From NCBI GenBank assembly GCA_020226215.1, contig CM035233.1, positions 36,230,027 through 36,294,026 on the forward strand: a DNA stretch of 64,000 nucleotides. The letters run 5' to 3'. How positions within the stretch are numbered: position 1 is the stretch's first letter; the number at the start of each line of letters is the position of its first letter. Source of the DNA: Sindora glabra (taxonomy: Eukaryota > Streptophyta > Magnoliopsida > Fabales > Fabaceae). Shown here in pieces: positions 36,804 to 47,039 of the stretch. Under the pieces are notes generated by a model. That model saw only the letters and a program-made list of their open reading frames with translations. It did no database searches and was not told the DNA's origin. The translations under genes were made by a program, and so were the position numbers.

Positions 36804-39230
36804 GTCCAGATCCTTCAGCAACAGCCTTTAGAAGATTGGTAGACTAATTCTTAGTTTCCGCTTATTTAAGTTTATAAAAGAACAAGCTAACAAGTTAATG
36901 GAAACATATGGTGGATATTTTTCTTAAATAAAAAAAGAAAAAGAAGGAAATTAAGAAAGAAACCGTGTGGGACCTTTGCTGTTGTTTGATGATATCCACG
37001 AGAAAAATACGAAAAAAGAAATTTCTGGAAAACTGATTTTAGAGTATAATCAGGACATAAGATTGGAAATTTAAATAATTGGAACAAGGCTTGACGTATT
37101 AATTTTAGATTGCTTTGATGCATGCATGATAGGCGAGGATAAGTATTTGGCGAAACGGGCTACGCGTTTGCCGAAAATGGATAACAACTAATGAAACTGA
37201 GAGAGTGCATTTATGATGTAGGATTCTGGCCAATTTTGAATTCAGTAGGAGGCCGTCCCTCTAGATTTAACAAATATTTAAATTTGTTAAAGATTCGAAA
37301 AATCTGAACTTTATCAATTTTGAGTGAAAGAAATATAATTATGATTTTTAATTAAAATTTAAATTTAAATTATTTTTTGTAGTAATTAATTGACTAATTA
37401 TAGAATATATTATTTAAATAGGTTTAAGGCCTACTTAAAATAGATTTGAGGCTTACTAAATATTTAATGGATAAATTTAAACTTGTTGATTTAATTTAAG
37501 TATAATCTATTAAATAAATAATGTATTAATTTGGACAAGATCCATTAGATTTAGATATAATTTTTATTTAAAAAATATTATATACATTAAAAATAAAATC
37601 TGAAATTGAATTTTAAATATTTTACATCAATCAAATTAAACTTTATAAATTTATCATCAAAATATATTTAATTGATAGTTATTAATTTATATTTGAAATT
37701 TAATTTAGATCCTACTTTCATTGTATATAACATTGTTATTACTATTTCTTGTTACTATTAGTGGGGGTTTGATCGGAGGATTATAGAAGGTTGAAAATGA
37801 AACAAAAAATAACCCCTTTGTTAAATGTGTAGTTCATGTATAGTAAAATTTTTTTATTCTTATATGTCTTTAATAAATCTTTTTATTTGATTTTTTTCTC
37901 TTTAAAGTTTTAGTTTACATTAGGAAACCAAAAAATAAAAAATAAAAAAAATTCTCTCATACCATCACTCACTATTATTATCAATATAATTAATATTATT
38001 ATGGTCACTGTCAGTACCACTCACCTCTCACTAAATAAAAAAGTAAATTATAAATAATATAATTTCATTCTTCCAATAAATCAAATAATTTAAAACAATA
38101 ATTTTATTTTCCATACTTTTAAGGGATTTCCTGTCCCACAACTTAGTTGTCAAATGCCTCCTAAGAAAGCAATCTATCACAAAATCGAGTTCGAGCCTAG
38201 AATCAAAGCCCCATAACCTACTTTGATAGGGGTTGAGTTCAGCACCCGACGGCGTGTAAAAATGGTAGAAGACATGGAGGGCATACACAGCCCACTACTC
38301 TTTGGAGGTCAAGACTTCTAAACCAAGATTCAAGGTGCAATTCTTCTTTTATTTATTTGATAAGCCTTGGAACATTAAAATAATCGCATTTTCTGGAAAA
38401 AGGACAAACGTTCCTGTAAGAATGCGAAAGAGCTGTTGAGCCACAGGTGGTTATTACACACACAATCCAGTGAAGAAACTCACTCCTTCTCATTTCATTT
38501 CCTTCCCATTTCAGTAAATTAAACCAAATGCTAACTCAATATTCCTAGGATAAAATAAGTTTAAAAGTTTAATTGATACAATTATAATTTCAATATGATT
38601 GAATTAGTTGCTATTTTATTCATCTACATTTTTTTTAATTGTTTAAATCAATTAAATTATGATTTAATAAAAAAATTTCGACACACTGTTCACCCCAGTT
38701 TTTAAACATATTGGTTACGTCAGTTTAACATCGAAAAGAGGGGGAAGAAACATAATTCATGTTCTTTTGTCATGTCTAGAATTCTTGAATTATTATTCCA
38801 TAAATGAGAGTAGCATTATCGAATTCTTAAACAAGACTAAAACAGCAACATTATTTAAGAAATAAGGTCCCACGAGCGAAATTTGGATCCCGAAATGGGA
38901 TCCATGATCCCACTTAAATGGACAAGAAAAGAGCATTTGGCCTCATACCATCATTTTGATAAAGAATCTTCTGAAAGTGGATCAATCTTGAATGGGGCAA
39001 AAATGATGGTGTTATCATATCAAACTATGTGTGATACATATGAAAAATGATGAGCTGACTCAGGCAGCATATACATGTACTGTTTTTGTTTGCCGTTCAT
39101 TGCTATCCCACTAAGCGGAAGCAAATGTCCTGAGAATCCGGGTTATACTCTGTCATGCCTACATATATATGTAGTCACACTTCAATAATTATTATCAACA
39201 CATGGATTTTTCGGTTGGTGTAAATTACAA
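36804..39230. other. intergenic, no gene recognised
   Basis: Contains MITE M2 at 37570-37735. The segments 36830-37260 and 38090-39200 are of higher complexity than the flanks and look single-copy. An open stretch at 38031-38288 (minus) has no recognisable domain. An 8-bp-arm inverted repeat, TGGATCCC-GAAAT-GGGATCCA, lies at 38884-38904. Nothing here can be assigned a function. Confidence 0.35.
37570..37735. mobile_element. MITE family M2, best-preserved copy
   Basis: About 165 bp with long terminal inverted repeats: the left arm tatatacattaaaaataaaa and the complement of the right arm TATATACAATGAAAGTAGGA continue to match for about 40 bases (ctgaaattgaattttaaat against ctaaattaaatttcaaat). 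Small, AT-rich and non-coding, as expected of a MITE. Superfamily unknown. Confidence 0.55.
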
Positions 39231-39319
39231 TACACTACTTTAGCATGCACTATTACTTTAAAAATGCCATATAGAAAACAACAAAGTCATTTGTATAGTA
39301 TTTGGAAGAAAATTTTTTA

Positions 39320-39645
39320 TCTATGAGATATACAGATAACATGTATTATTTATATAACTTGAAAGGTTTTTAAAAAATTGAAAACATATATAGGCAATAT
39401 ATTTTATTTGTATAATTTTTTAAAAATTTTCAAAAAGTTATATACACAACATTATTATTTGTATAGCTTTTATTTTTTGTCTATAGGCTACACAAACAAT
39501 ATTATTGTTTGTACAACTTTTTATTTTTTAGAAAATTGCAAAAAGCTATATAGACTACATGTGTTGTCTAAATAACTTTTTTAAAAAATTTTTAAGAAAA
39601 TATACAAATGACACATATTATCTGTGTAGTTAGAAAAAGTTTTAA
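39320..39645. repeat. degenerate tandem array of short dyads, about 57-bp period
   Basis: About six units, each with an 'aca.ata.tatttgtataac' centre followed by tttttaaaaa-rich sequence (landmarks near 39331, 39391, 39452, 39492, 39550 and 39605). The fourth unit centres on the 21-base inverted repeat ACAAACAATA-T-TATTGTTTGT (39492-39512), which is perfect; the others are weaker dyads. It lies about 100 bp upstream of a TATA box. Confidence 0.6.
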
Positions 39646-39740
39646 AAAATTTAAAATAATGCATCTTTACTTTTATCTATTTTGACAATATAATGCCTTT
39701 ATAAATGATAAAAAATTTATTGTTTATATAGCTTGAGGCC

Positions 39741-39803
39741 TATAAATTCCCATTGGTGCATAAGTAGAAGCATTCTTCTTCACCTTCTTGAGAAAACTCA
39801 GGT
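39741..39803 (+). promoter_or_regulatory. TATA box, short leader and splice donor
   Basis: tataaattcc at 39741 is followed about 30 bases later by a pyrimidine-rich leader (cattcttcttcaccttcttg) and the perfect plant 5' splice site CAG|GTAAGTT (intron would start at 39802). This is the layout of a transcription start with a 5' UTR intron. No coding exon was found downstream up to 41.2 kb. The layout resembles the left end of the MULE at 43.4-43.9 kb. Confidence 0.4.
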
Positions 39804-41929
39804 AAGTTCCTTTACATTTTTATGTTTTAATTTTGATTTATTCTTACAATTTTTTTGTTAAATGATCATTTTATGTTACTTTATTAGTGATTAATATTTT
39901 GGATTATTACTTCATTATTCCATTGAGGTAGGCTAAAAAAATTTATAAACTTTTTCGTAATGGTATATTGATATAAAATATAAAGATGATTTTTTGCTTC
40001 ATTAATAAATGTGATAAAATTATTATTTTATGTATGTTGATATATTTATTATTTTAAACATTTGATTATAATGATATAATATTTGAATATGAATTATTAT
40101 TTTGCATATTTGATATAATATTCAATGTGATAAAAGTATTAATTTATATATTTTGATATATTTATTGATTTAAACATTCGATGATATTGATATAATTTAA
40201 TAGATTTTATTTTCTACATATATAACTTTATTAGCAATATAAATTCAACCTATTTAGATGACGTTGAAAGTTTTCTATGTAGGTAGTAATACATACAAGT
40301 TTGTACAAATAATTCATTAAAAATGATAATATTATTTGGAATACATATACATGTAATTGAATAACTTTATATAAATAATTTTTATTGTCTATGTAACCCC
40401 CTCAATTCCTTATCCCTTAACCATTCAATCAATTTGCAAATTTTATATAGTATATTTATTTCATTTTTTTTCCCTTCGTAAAAGGTAATTAATCTAGAAA
40501 TGGGACTAAAGATCCCTTGAAAAAATCATTCTAAACTTCGAATGAGTGTAGAATACAAGACTTATATCTCCTCAATTTTAAAGTTGAGTAAGAGTTATAG
40601 GGGTGGAAATTTCTGAATAATAATATCGGCAATGCTAAAGATATAAAAAATGAAATTCGAAATTGGATTTCAAATATAAATTAATTGCTGTAATTAAATA
40701 TAAAATGGTAAAATAAATTTATAAAATTCAAGATAATGAATAAAAAAAATTTGAAATTCAATTTTAAATATCATTTTTTTGTACATATAATATCTTTGTA
40801 ATAATTGATTTACTGGACAATATCATTGAAATAAGAGGAATTGGCATGGTTCAAAATCATTAATCATTAATATAAAGAGAATGTGTTAATTCTTAATTGT
40901 TTTTGAGAAATGAAAAAAATAATTTAGTTGCATACTTATGTCAAGGGTTCAAACTTTACTTTCTTAAATTAAAATTTTAATTATAATATAAGATAGATTT
41001 GAATTAAATATGTGTTTGTGCAATAAGCTTAATGAACTGCTAAGTGAGGTTGAGATAGATGTGAATTTTTTCTTGATTTTCTTAACAATATAAAGCCCTA
41101 GAGTTAACCAACAATTGATAAGGAGAATTATTGTACAAAAACAATATTTTAAAGTTGAAGATTTAACATCCTAGACTACAATAATTAACTTAATGATATT
41201 ATGATTAGAGTGTCATTAACAAATCGTGAATCTTCTGACATCAAGCATGTGTCCAGAAGTTTATAGAGTTATTGTCATGTTGCCGATGTATGTCATAGAT
41301 TCATTTACAAAGAGTTCATTTTTTTTTGGGGGGGGGAATACTTTTTGGAAAACTCTTTTTTTTTTTTTAATTTTTCTATACTTGGTGACGATAGGAAAGT
41401 TAGTAATAGAATGCAGATTAAAGTTAACGAAAAATGATAAAAATCATTTTTCATTTTAACTAAAAAAATCATTTTCTTAAAACACTTTGCTTGTTTAATT
41501 TCACTTTTCCTCTCTATCTTTCTTTATTGGCTAAGACTTCCATACCCAGATGCAATTGGTGAATAAAAATCCTGAACACATGTTCAAGTAATGGCCTTTG
41601 GCACCTTGCTTCTGATTCATTGTCATATACCGAGCGTACAGAATTCTTTTCCCCCGTCAGACCAAAATCGGACCTTGAATTATGTATATGTTTCAACTTC
41701 AGCTCTCCCGAAGATGGATAGAGATCGAAATAGTTAAGGAATTAAATTTTTTTAAAAAAACGGACAGGGAGTTCCCTCTAAAAAAAGTTGAGGGTTTTAT
41801 AGTTGAATTGCATTTTTTAAAAATTTTAAAATAAGTGAATTACAATTAAAATTTTTAATATATTAAATGTAATTAAATCGTAAAAATATTTAATCTCTTA
41901 AGAGGTTGAATTCTTCATGACATTATCTT
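39804..41929. other. intergenic, no coding exon recognised
   Basis: AT-rich up to 41220, holding MITE M2 at 40631-40790. 41226-41760 includes a G9 run next to T-runs and a GC-richer stretch at 41515-41710 with an open frame on the minus strand (60 codons). That frame has no recognisable motif and could be chance or an old gene fragment. Confidence 0.3.
40631..40795. mobile_element. MITE family M2, third copy
   Basis: Left arm agatataaaaaatgaaattc and complement of the right arm TATATGTACAAAAAAATGAT continue into aattggatttcaaatat and taaaattgaatttcaaat, a long inverted repeat. The core taattaaatataaaatggta matches 35250. Length about 165 bp, as at 37570. Confidence 0.5.
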
Positions 41930-42444
41930 TAAAAAAATACAAATTATTTCCTTCAATTTTAGGATAGTTGAATATTATCTTTTCAATTTTGAAAACCTGA
42001 AAATGATTCCCTTGAACTTTATAAAATTTAGAATTAACACTTATTAGTCACTTAATTAATTATTTTATCAAGTTATACACCTTTTTCATAGATTTTTTTA
42101 ATCAATAATAAAAATATCATAGTATATTGGTTTTCTAGTTTTTTAATACATGATTTTATATTCTATAATTAATAAAATTAAATTATATATAAATTTTTTT
42201 GATTAAATACTTGTATAGAAAGTGTGAAATTATCAAAATAATAATAAAATAACTTAATATTTTATAATATTTTAATTGTTGTTTAAAAACATCATAAAAA
42301 ATATATATTATTTGATGAAATGGTTAATTAAATGGAAGATGAATATTATTTCTAAGTTATATAAAATTACAAAGAATGAATTCTAAGTTTTAAAACTTGA
42401 AAGAGATAAAATTGAAAATTGAAAGGGTTTATTTGTATTTTTTT
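41930..42444. mobile_element. MITE-like element, family M1 copy 2
   Basis: The left edge aaaaaaatacaaattatttc and the complement of the right edge AAAAAAATACAAATAAACCC open long terminal inverted repeats that continue through cttcaatttt and ...tttagaatt over roughly 100 bases. It is 515 bp and non-coding. A second, more diverged copy is at 31976-32442. Confidence 0.5.
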
Positions 42445-43347
42445 CATAATTTTTATATTATTTTAGTGCAATTTTTTATTTAAATCAATATAGTTAAAAA
42501 TCAATCATTGTTAATTTAAATATTAAAACAATTACATCAATTTAACCTAAGAAGTTGACATGAAGGATTTAAATGAAAATTATTTACTTATTTATTTACA
42601 CCATCTAATAAACTTAACTTAATTTAATAATGTGAATGCTGTACTTTTTTATTTTCTATGATTTTTCACATAAATAAATGCGTAATTAATTTCTTATAAA
42701 AATAAAAAAGTGGCATCTTTCGCAAAAATGACTATGAGAGGGCAGGTTTATTTAGCATAGTATGAAATAATTAATGTGTGAATAATTAATTATTGATGAA
42801 TTTGAGTGTGCAACTTAATTTTATATTTGGTATAACTTTTAGTAATAATTTTTTTTTAATATTAGGAGTGGTAATTTATTAGACACACACATAGTCTTGG
42901 GTTTAAACCCTAAATATGATAAAGAGTAAAGCTCACAAAGCAAAATCAAGTGTCATTGTCATTGTCCCACTAAGGTGTTGGCTAATAATAATTTATTTCC
43001 TTTAGAGAGAATTGATAGTAAAGAGTTTTAGTGATAATAAAGGGTTTTAGTAATATTAAAGAGTTTCATTTGCTTAATAATAATTTATTTTCTTAAGAAA
43101 GAATTAATATTAAAGAGTTTGAGTGAGAGAAACTTCACAATTAAATAATAAATTTACAATTTTTCTCTTACTAAAAATTATAAACACAAATTCTCTTTAA
43201 AAAATTAATTATTACCAAAAATTATGTCAAATATAAAGTCAATTAACACACCAATCAATTGATAACCATTTATCCAATGATTTATACCAAACAACCCAGA
43301 ATCCAATATTTACTAATCTCGCAGTATGTTAGAATAGCTCTTAGTTA
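42445..43347. other. intergenic, AT-rich, short repeats only
   Basis: No gene. Between 42990 and 43130 the words taaagagttt and ttaataataatttatttt recur two or three times, a local low-complexity duplication. Confidence 0.4.
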
Positions 43348-43356
43348 AATAGATGC
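43348..43356. repeat. MULE target duplication, left (aatagatgc)
   Basis: Pairs with gatagatgc at 53838-53846, with 8 of 9 bases identical. Nine bases is the usual Mutator-type duplication. Confidence 0.7.
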
Positions 43357-43440
43357 GGCAAAAATATCAATATACGATTTTTTTATAAATTTTTTTTTGT
43401 TTTACCGTGGTTTCGAAACATATTACCAAAGTACATAGAG
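43357..43440 (+). repeat. MULE left terminal inverted repeat
   Basis: Opens GGCAAAAATATCAATA and ends with ttttaccgtggtttcgaaac then atattaccaaagta. The complement of the right end opens GGGTAAAGTATCAATT and carries ctttaccgttgtttgaaaac then atattaccaaaata at the corresponding place. The inner 35 bases match best; the outer part holds T-run length changes. Confidence 0.75.
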
Positions 43441-43646
43441 CGCCATTTAAAATGGCATCCCCAACACGTAAAGGCGCCAGACAGTGTGGCGCCTTTGGAG
43501 GCGCCTCAAGTTGGAGAGTGCTAGATTGAATGGTGCTCCAAGGTTGAAGGCGCCATCCAACTTGGCGCCATTTACCATGGAGGCGCCATTCAAGGTGGCG
43601 CCATCGTTAATTCAAAATTTTGGGAGGCACTAAATGCAATGGCGCC
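43439..43646. repeat. left array of 21-bp GGCGCC-N9-GGCGCC dyads
   Basis: Three exact modules, 43473-43493, 43549-43569 and 43582-43602, each GGCGCC + 9 bases + GGCGCC, and one degenerate one at 43439-43459 (AGCGCC-N9-GGCATC). Further single GGCGCC words lie at 43500 and 43641. The nine-base spacers are AGACAGTGT, ATCCAACTT and ATTCAAGGT. The array is a GC-rich island in AT-rich DNA, directly between the terminal repeat and the TATA box. Confidence 0.85.
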
Positions 43647-43649
43647 TCC

Positions 43650-43900
43650 TGCCCTATTTATACCCATATTCGGCCTTCACTCCTCACTCTTCGCAGCCTA
43701 CCCGAAACCCTTCGTCCTTTACTCTTCTTCACTCTTCGCAGCCCCTTTGCCTTCACTCTCCGCAGCCATTCGTAACTTCGCACCATTCCCCATTTTTCCA
43801 CTCACAAATCTTCATTCTTTCTTACTTCTGTGCATTTCATCCAGCAACATTTTCTTCTTTGGATTTCAGATCTAGTCTTCTTTCCTTACTCTTCCTTGGT
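43650..43900 (+). promoter_or_regulatory. MULE promoter and pyrimidine-rich 5' leader
   Basis: TATTTATA at 43655-43662 is followed by about 230 bases of CT-rich leader with repeated cactc-ttcgcagcc words (43681, 43730, 43758) and ends at cttccttg|gttagtattt near 43899, a plausible splice donor. The transposase exon starts after a matching acceptor at 47025, so a 3.1-kb 5' UTR intron is possible. Overlapping open frames in this stretch (43634-43903) begin upstream of the TATA box and are not believed to be genes. Confidence 0.5.
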
Positions 43901-46030
43901 TAGTATTTTTATAATTTCTGTATTTATATTATAATTTTTATTAGTTATTATGAGAATATATTTTATGGTGGTAGAAAAATTTTTATTCTATGTTGATTAT
44001 TATGATCTATGATGTGAAATTATGATTTAAGATTTAGAAAAAATTTATATGATCTGTGATAGTTTGTGATTTTTACTGATGAGTATTTTTATAATTTTTG
44101 TATTTACATTATAATTTTTATTAGTTATTATAAGAATATATTTTACAGTGGTAAAAAAATTTTATTTTATGTTAATTATTATGATTTATGATGTGAAATA
44201 ATGATCTAGGATTTAGGAAAAATTTGTACAAATTTATATGATCTATGATAGTTTCTGATTTTAAAAGAAAAACAAAGGGAATAAAGAAAAGTGTCTTAAA
44301 ATAAAATTTACGATTTAGGTAAAAATTATGTTTAAAAATTTTTTAAATATAAAATTTTTTAGGATATAGGATATGATAAAAATAAGATTATTTTTATTAT
44401 ATATTGATTATTACGAGAATATATTGTCCTATTGATCAATATTTTTATATTAATTTTGAAGTAATATATGTCAAAATAAGTAAATATCAATTGAGCAAAT
44501 TTTGTAAAGACTTGATATCTTATGTATTATTTCTCTTTATTTTATCTTTTTTATTGTACATTTTTCTTATTCTTTTTTTGTTAACTCGTGGTATTTAAAT
44601 CATATACACTAATATTTTTTAGCAGTAAGACATATTAATTTTTTTATTATAAATGTATTCTATATAAATTATACAATTTATTTAATTAATTAATTTATTA
44701 TACAATCAAATTTTTATTACTTTATGCCTTACGTGTTGTTAATTTCTTATTCACTCTATTGTATTCTTTTTATATCTACTCGTATTGTTTATGATTTAAA
44801 ACATCAACATCATTAATTAACATAAATATAATAAGTTATATTTTTTAGCTTATTATAATATTTTAAATAAATTAAAGCTTTAATATACATTTTATTAATA
44901 AAAATAATTAATTTCATATTATATTTTTTGAAAAAATACTTAGTAATTAAAATAAATTTTATTTATATAAATTTTTAATTTTTTTGTTGATAATAATTTT
45001 TAAATATTATATTTTAAATTTAAAATATATCAATTAAGATTTCTTTAAAGGTTTACAATTCGTACATTATCTTTTTTGAATTTCATCTACTTTGCTATTT
45101 TTTTACTTCTTTCTTTTTTCAATCATTCTATTAAAAGTTCAAATGCAATATATTGAATAATATAAATATAATGCAATTTAATTTATTTTTGACAAAAAAA
45201 TATTTTTAATAATCAAATACATTATTTAATAAAATTAATTGATTATATATTTAATTTTTAACACTTATTACTTTACCTTTCACATAGCATTTCTCTTTTT
45301 TTAATTTATTTTGTTATAATTTTTTTATATTGACTCATATTAATTATGATTTAAATATTAGGATAATTACCTAATATTGACATAATGTGACATATTTTAT
45401 TTTTATCTTAAAATAATTTTAAAAAATTAATGTTATGGGAAGCATTAATTAAATTAATTATTTATATATTCCAATTTTAATAAAAGTATTTAAGAATAAA
45501 AATTAATTCCCTTTTAAAATTTATTAATATTTTCTAGATATAAAATTTTAAGCACTATATTTAAAATTAAATACATGTCAATAAAATTTTATCTATGTTA
45601 TTATTTTTGTTCTTTTTATATATTATCTTGTAAAACATATTTAATTTAGCGTGATTTTTGCATAATTTTTTTAATGATACAATAATATCTAACAATTTTT
45701 ACTTAGAGATGAAAGTTATTAAAATATCTAACAATTTTTTCTTTCATGCAGAGGCTCTTTTCTGTTTACTTTTCCTAATACTTATCGGTTAGTATTTTTA
45801 TAAATTTTGTACTTATATTATAATTTATATTAGTCATCATGAAAATATCTTTTATAGTGGTAGAGAAATTTATTTAGAATATTATGATATAAATAATATG
45901 AGTATTTTTATTTTATATTGATTGTTATGATTTATGATGTGAAATTATGATTTATAAAAAATTTATAAAAATTTATATGTACTGCGATAGCTTGTGCTAT
46001 TAAAAGAAGAACAAATAAGATAAAGAAAGG
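43880..46030 (+). repeat. three copies of a leader-intron junction repeat
   Basis: tagtatttttataattt...attataatttttattagttatta begins at 43901, again at 44091 (190-bp period) and again near 45790, each continuing through 'aatatattttatagtggta', 'gatgtgaaattatgatt' and 'gatagtttgtgat'. The first and third copies also share the CT-rich sequence just upstream, i.e. a duplicated exon-intron junction. A weaker internal repeat relates 44700-45060 to 45230-45600. This would lie in the 5' UTR intron of the transposase gene. Confidence 0.6.
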
Positions 46031-47039
46031 TGTCCTAAAATAGGTTTTAGAACCTAGGTGAAACTTATATTTAAAGAATTTTTTCATGTAAAAATTTTAA
46101 TATATCATAAGAGAAGTAATAAAAATAAAATTTTCGGATATGTGGATGTAACCAGAAGTTTTAAATAATAGGATATTGCTATTGAAAATATGAATATTTT
46201 TCTATTTAAACTGTAGATATTATAAATGCAAGAATAATAAACATAGCGAAAAAATTATACTATACATAGGTTTATTCAAAAAGTATTAAAATATATAAGG
46301 AGGTACTGTAATATAAGTATTAGACAAAATCAGTGTATGTAAAAAAGAATTCATGATTGTAATCATAAAAATATACAAACAATAATATGTAAATATTTTT
46401 TGTTGCTATTTAGTAATAGGTGTAAAGGGAGAAAATTATCGTGAGAATAATAAATGTAGTGTATTGAAAAAGTTAATCAATCTAATAAATATGATTTGTG
46501 CCGAATAAACAAAAAAATGACAATTGAAAAAGATAAATTAAAATATAAATAAGATTATATAGCCAAACATTATATTAGTTTTAAAAAGAAATAACATTTA
46601 TTTAACTGGAAAAAATTATCCTAGTATATGATACGATTTTTATATATGAAAAATTGTTATGCAATAATATTTAAAAATTAAGCTTTTTTTCAATTGTGTG
46701 CAAGTAAGTGAAAATTAAAATTATTATTTCAAATATAAATTTATTTTTTTGCAATAATTTAATTATATTACATAAAAAATTATGCAAAAAAAGAAGAATT
46801 AGAATTAAATTATTTATATCACACTTGCAAATGAACATTAAAAATTTATGAAGCATGAAAAACTACGAATGAGTGTAAAAATAGCAATATATTTGTTGGA
46901 CAAAAATGTCGTCCTGTAAAGGTCGGAATGGGTTTAGTCTGTGCAGGTAAATTATTTGTTTATAAGTACAAAAATTGTATATAATAATATGTATCAGTTG
47001 TGAGGGTGCAGTGAATGTTTTGCAGTTAGAAGTAACAAG
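46031..47039 (+). other. MULE interior, probable end of 5' intron
   Basis: AT-rich and non-coding. It ends with ttttgcag at 47018-47025, a good 3' splice site, 14 bases before the transposase ATG. An open frame on the minus strand at 46671-46856 is low-complexity and not credible. Confidence 0.45.

Noticed and set aside
38884..38904. Inverted repeat TGGATCCC-GAAAT-GGGATCCA as a terminator or operator
   Set aside because: Eight-base arms in isolation are expected by chance in 64 kb, and there is no neighbouring gene.
39320..39645. CRISPR-like array from the regular dyads
   Set aside because: The units are degenerate, without constant repeats and unique spacers, and the context is a plant nuclear genome.
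41514..41696. 60-codon minus-strand frame in a GC-richer patch
   Set aside because: No recognisable domain and no gene structure around it; kept only as a remark.
43634..43903. Two overlapping open frames of 89 and 78 codons, Ser/Pro/His-rich
   Set aside because: They begin at or before the TATA box and read a CT-rich leader with repeated ttcgcagcc words; composition explains the open frames.
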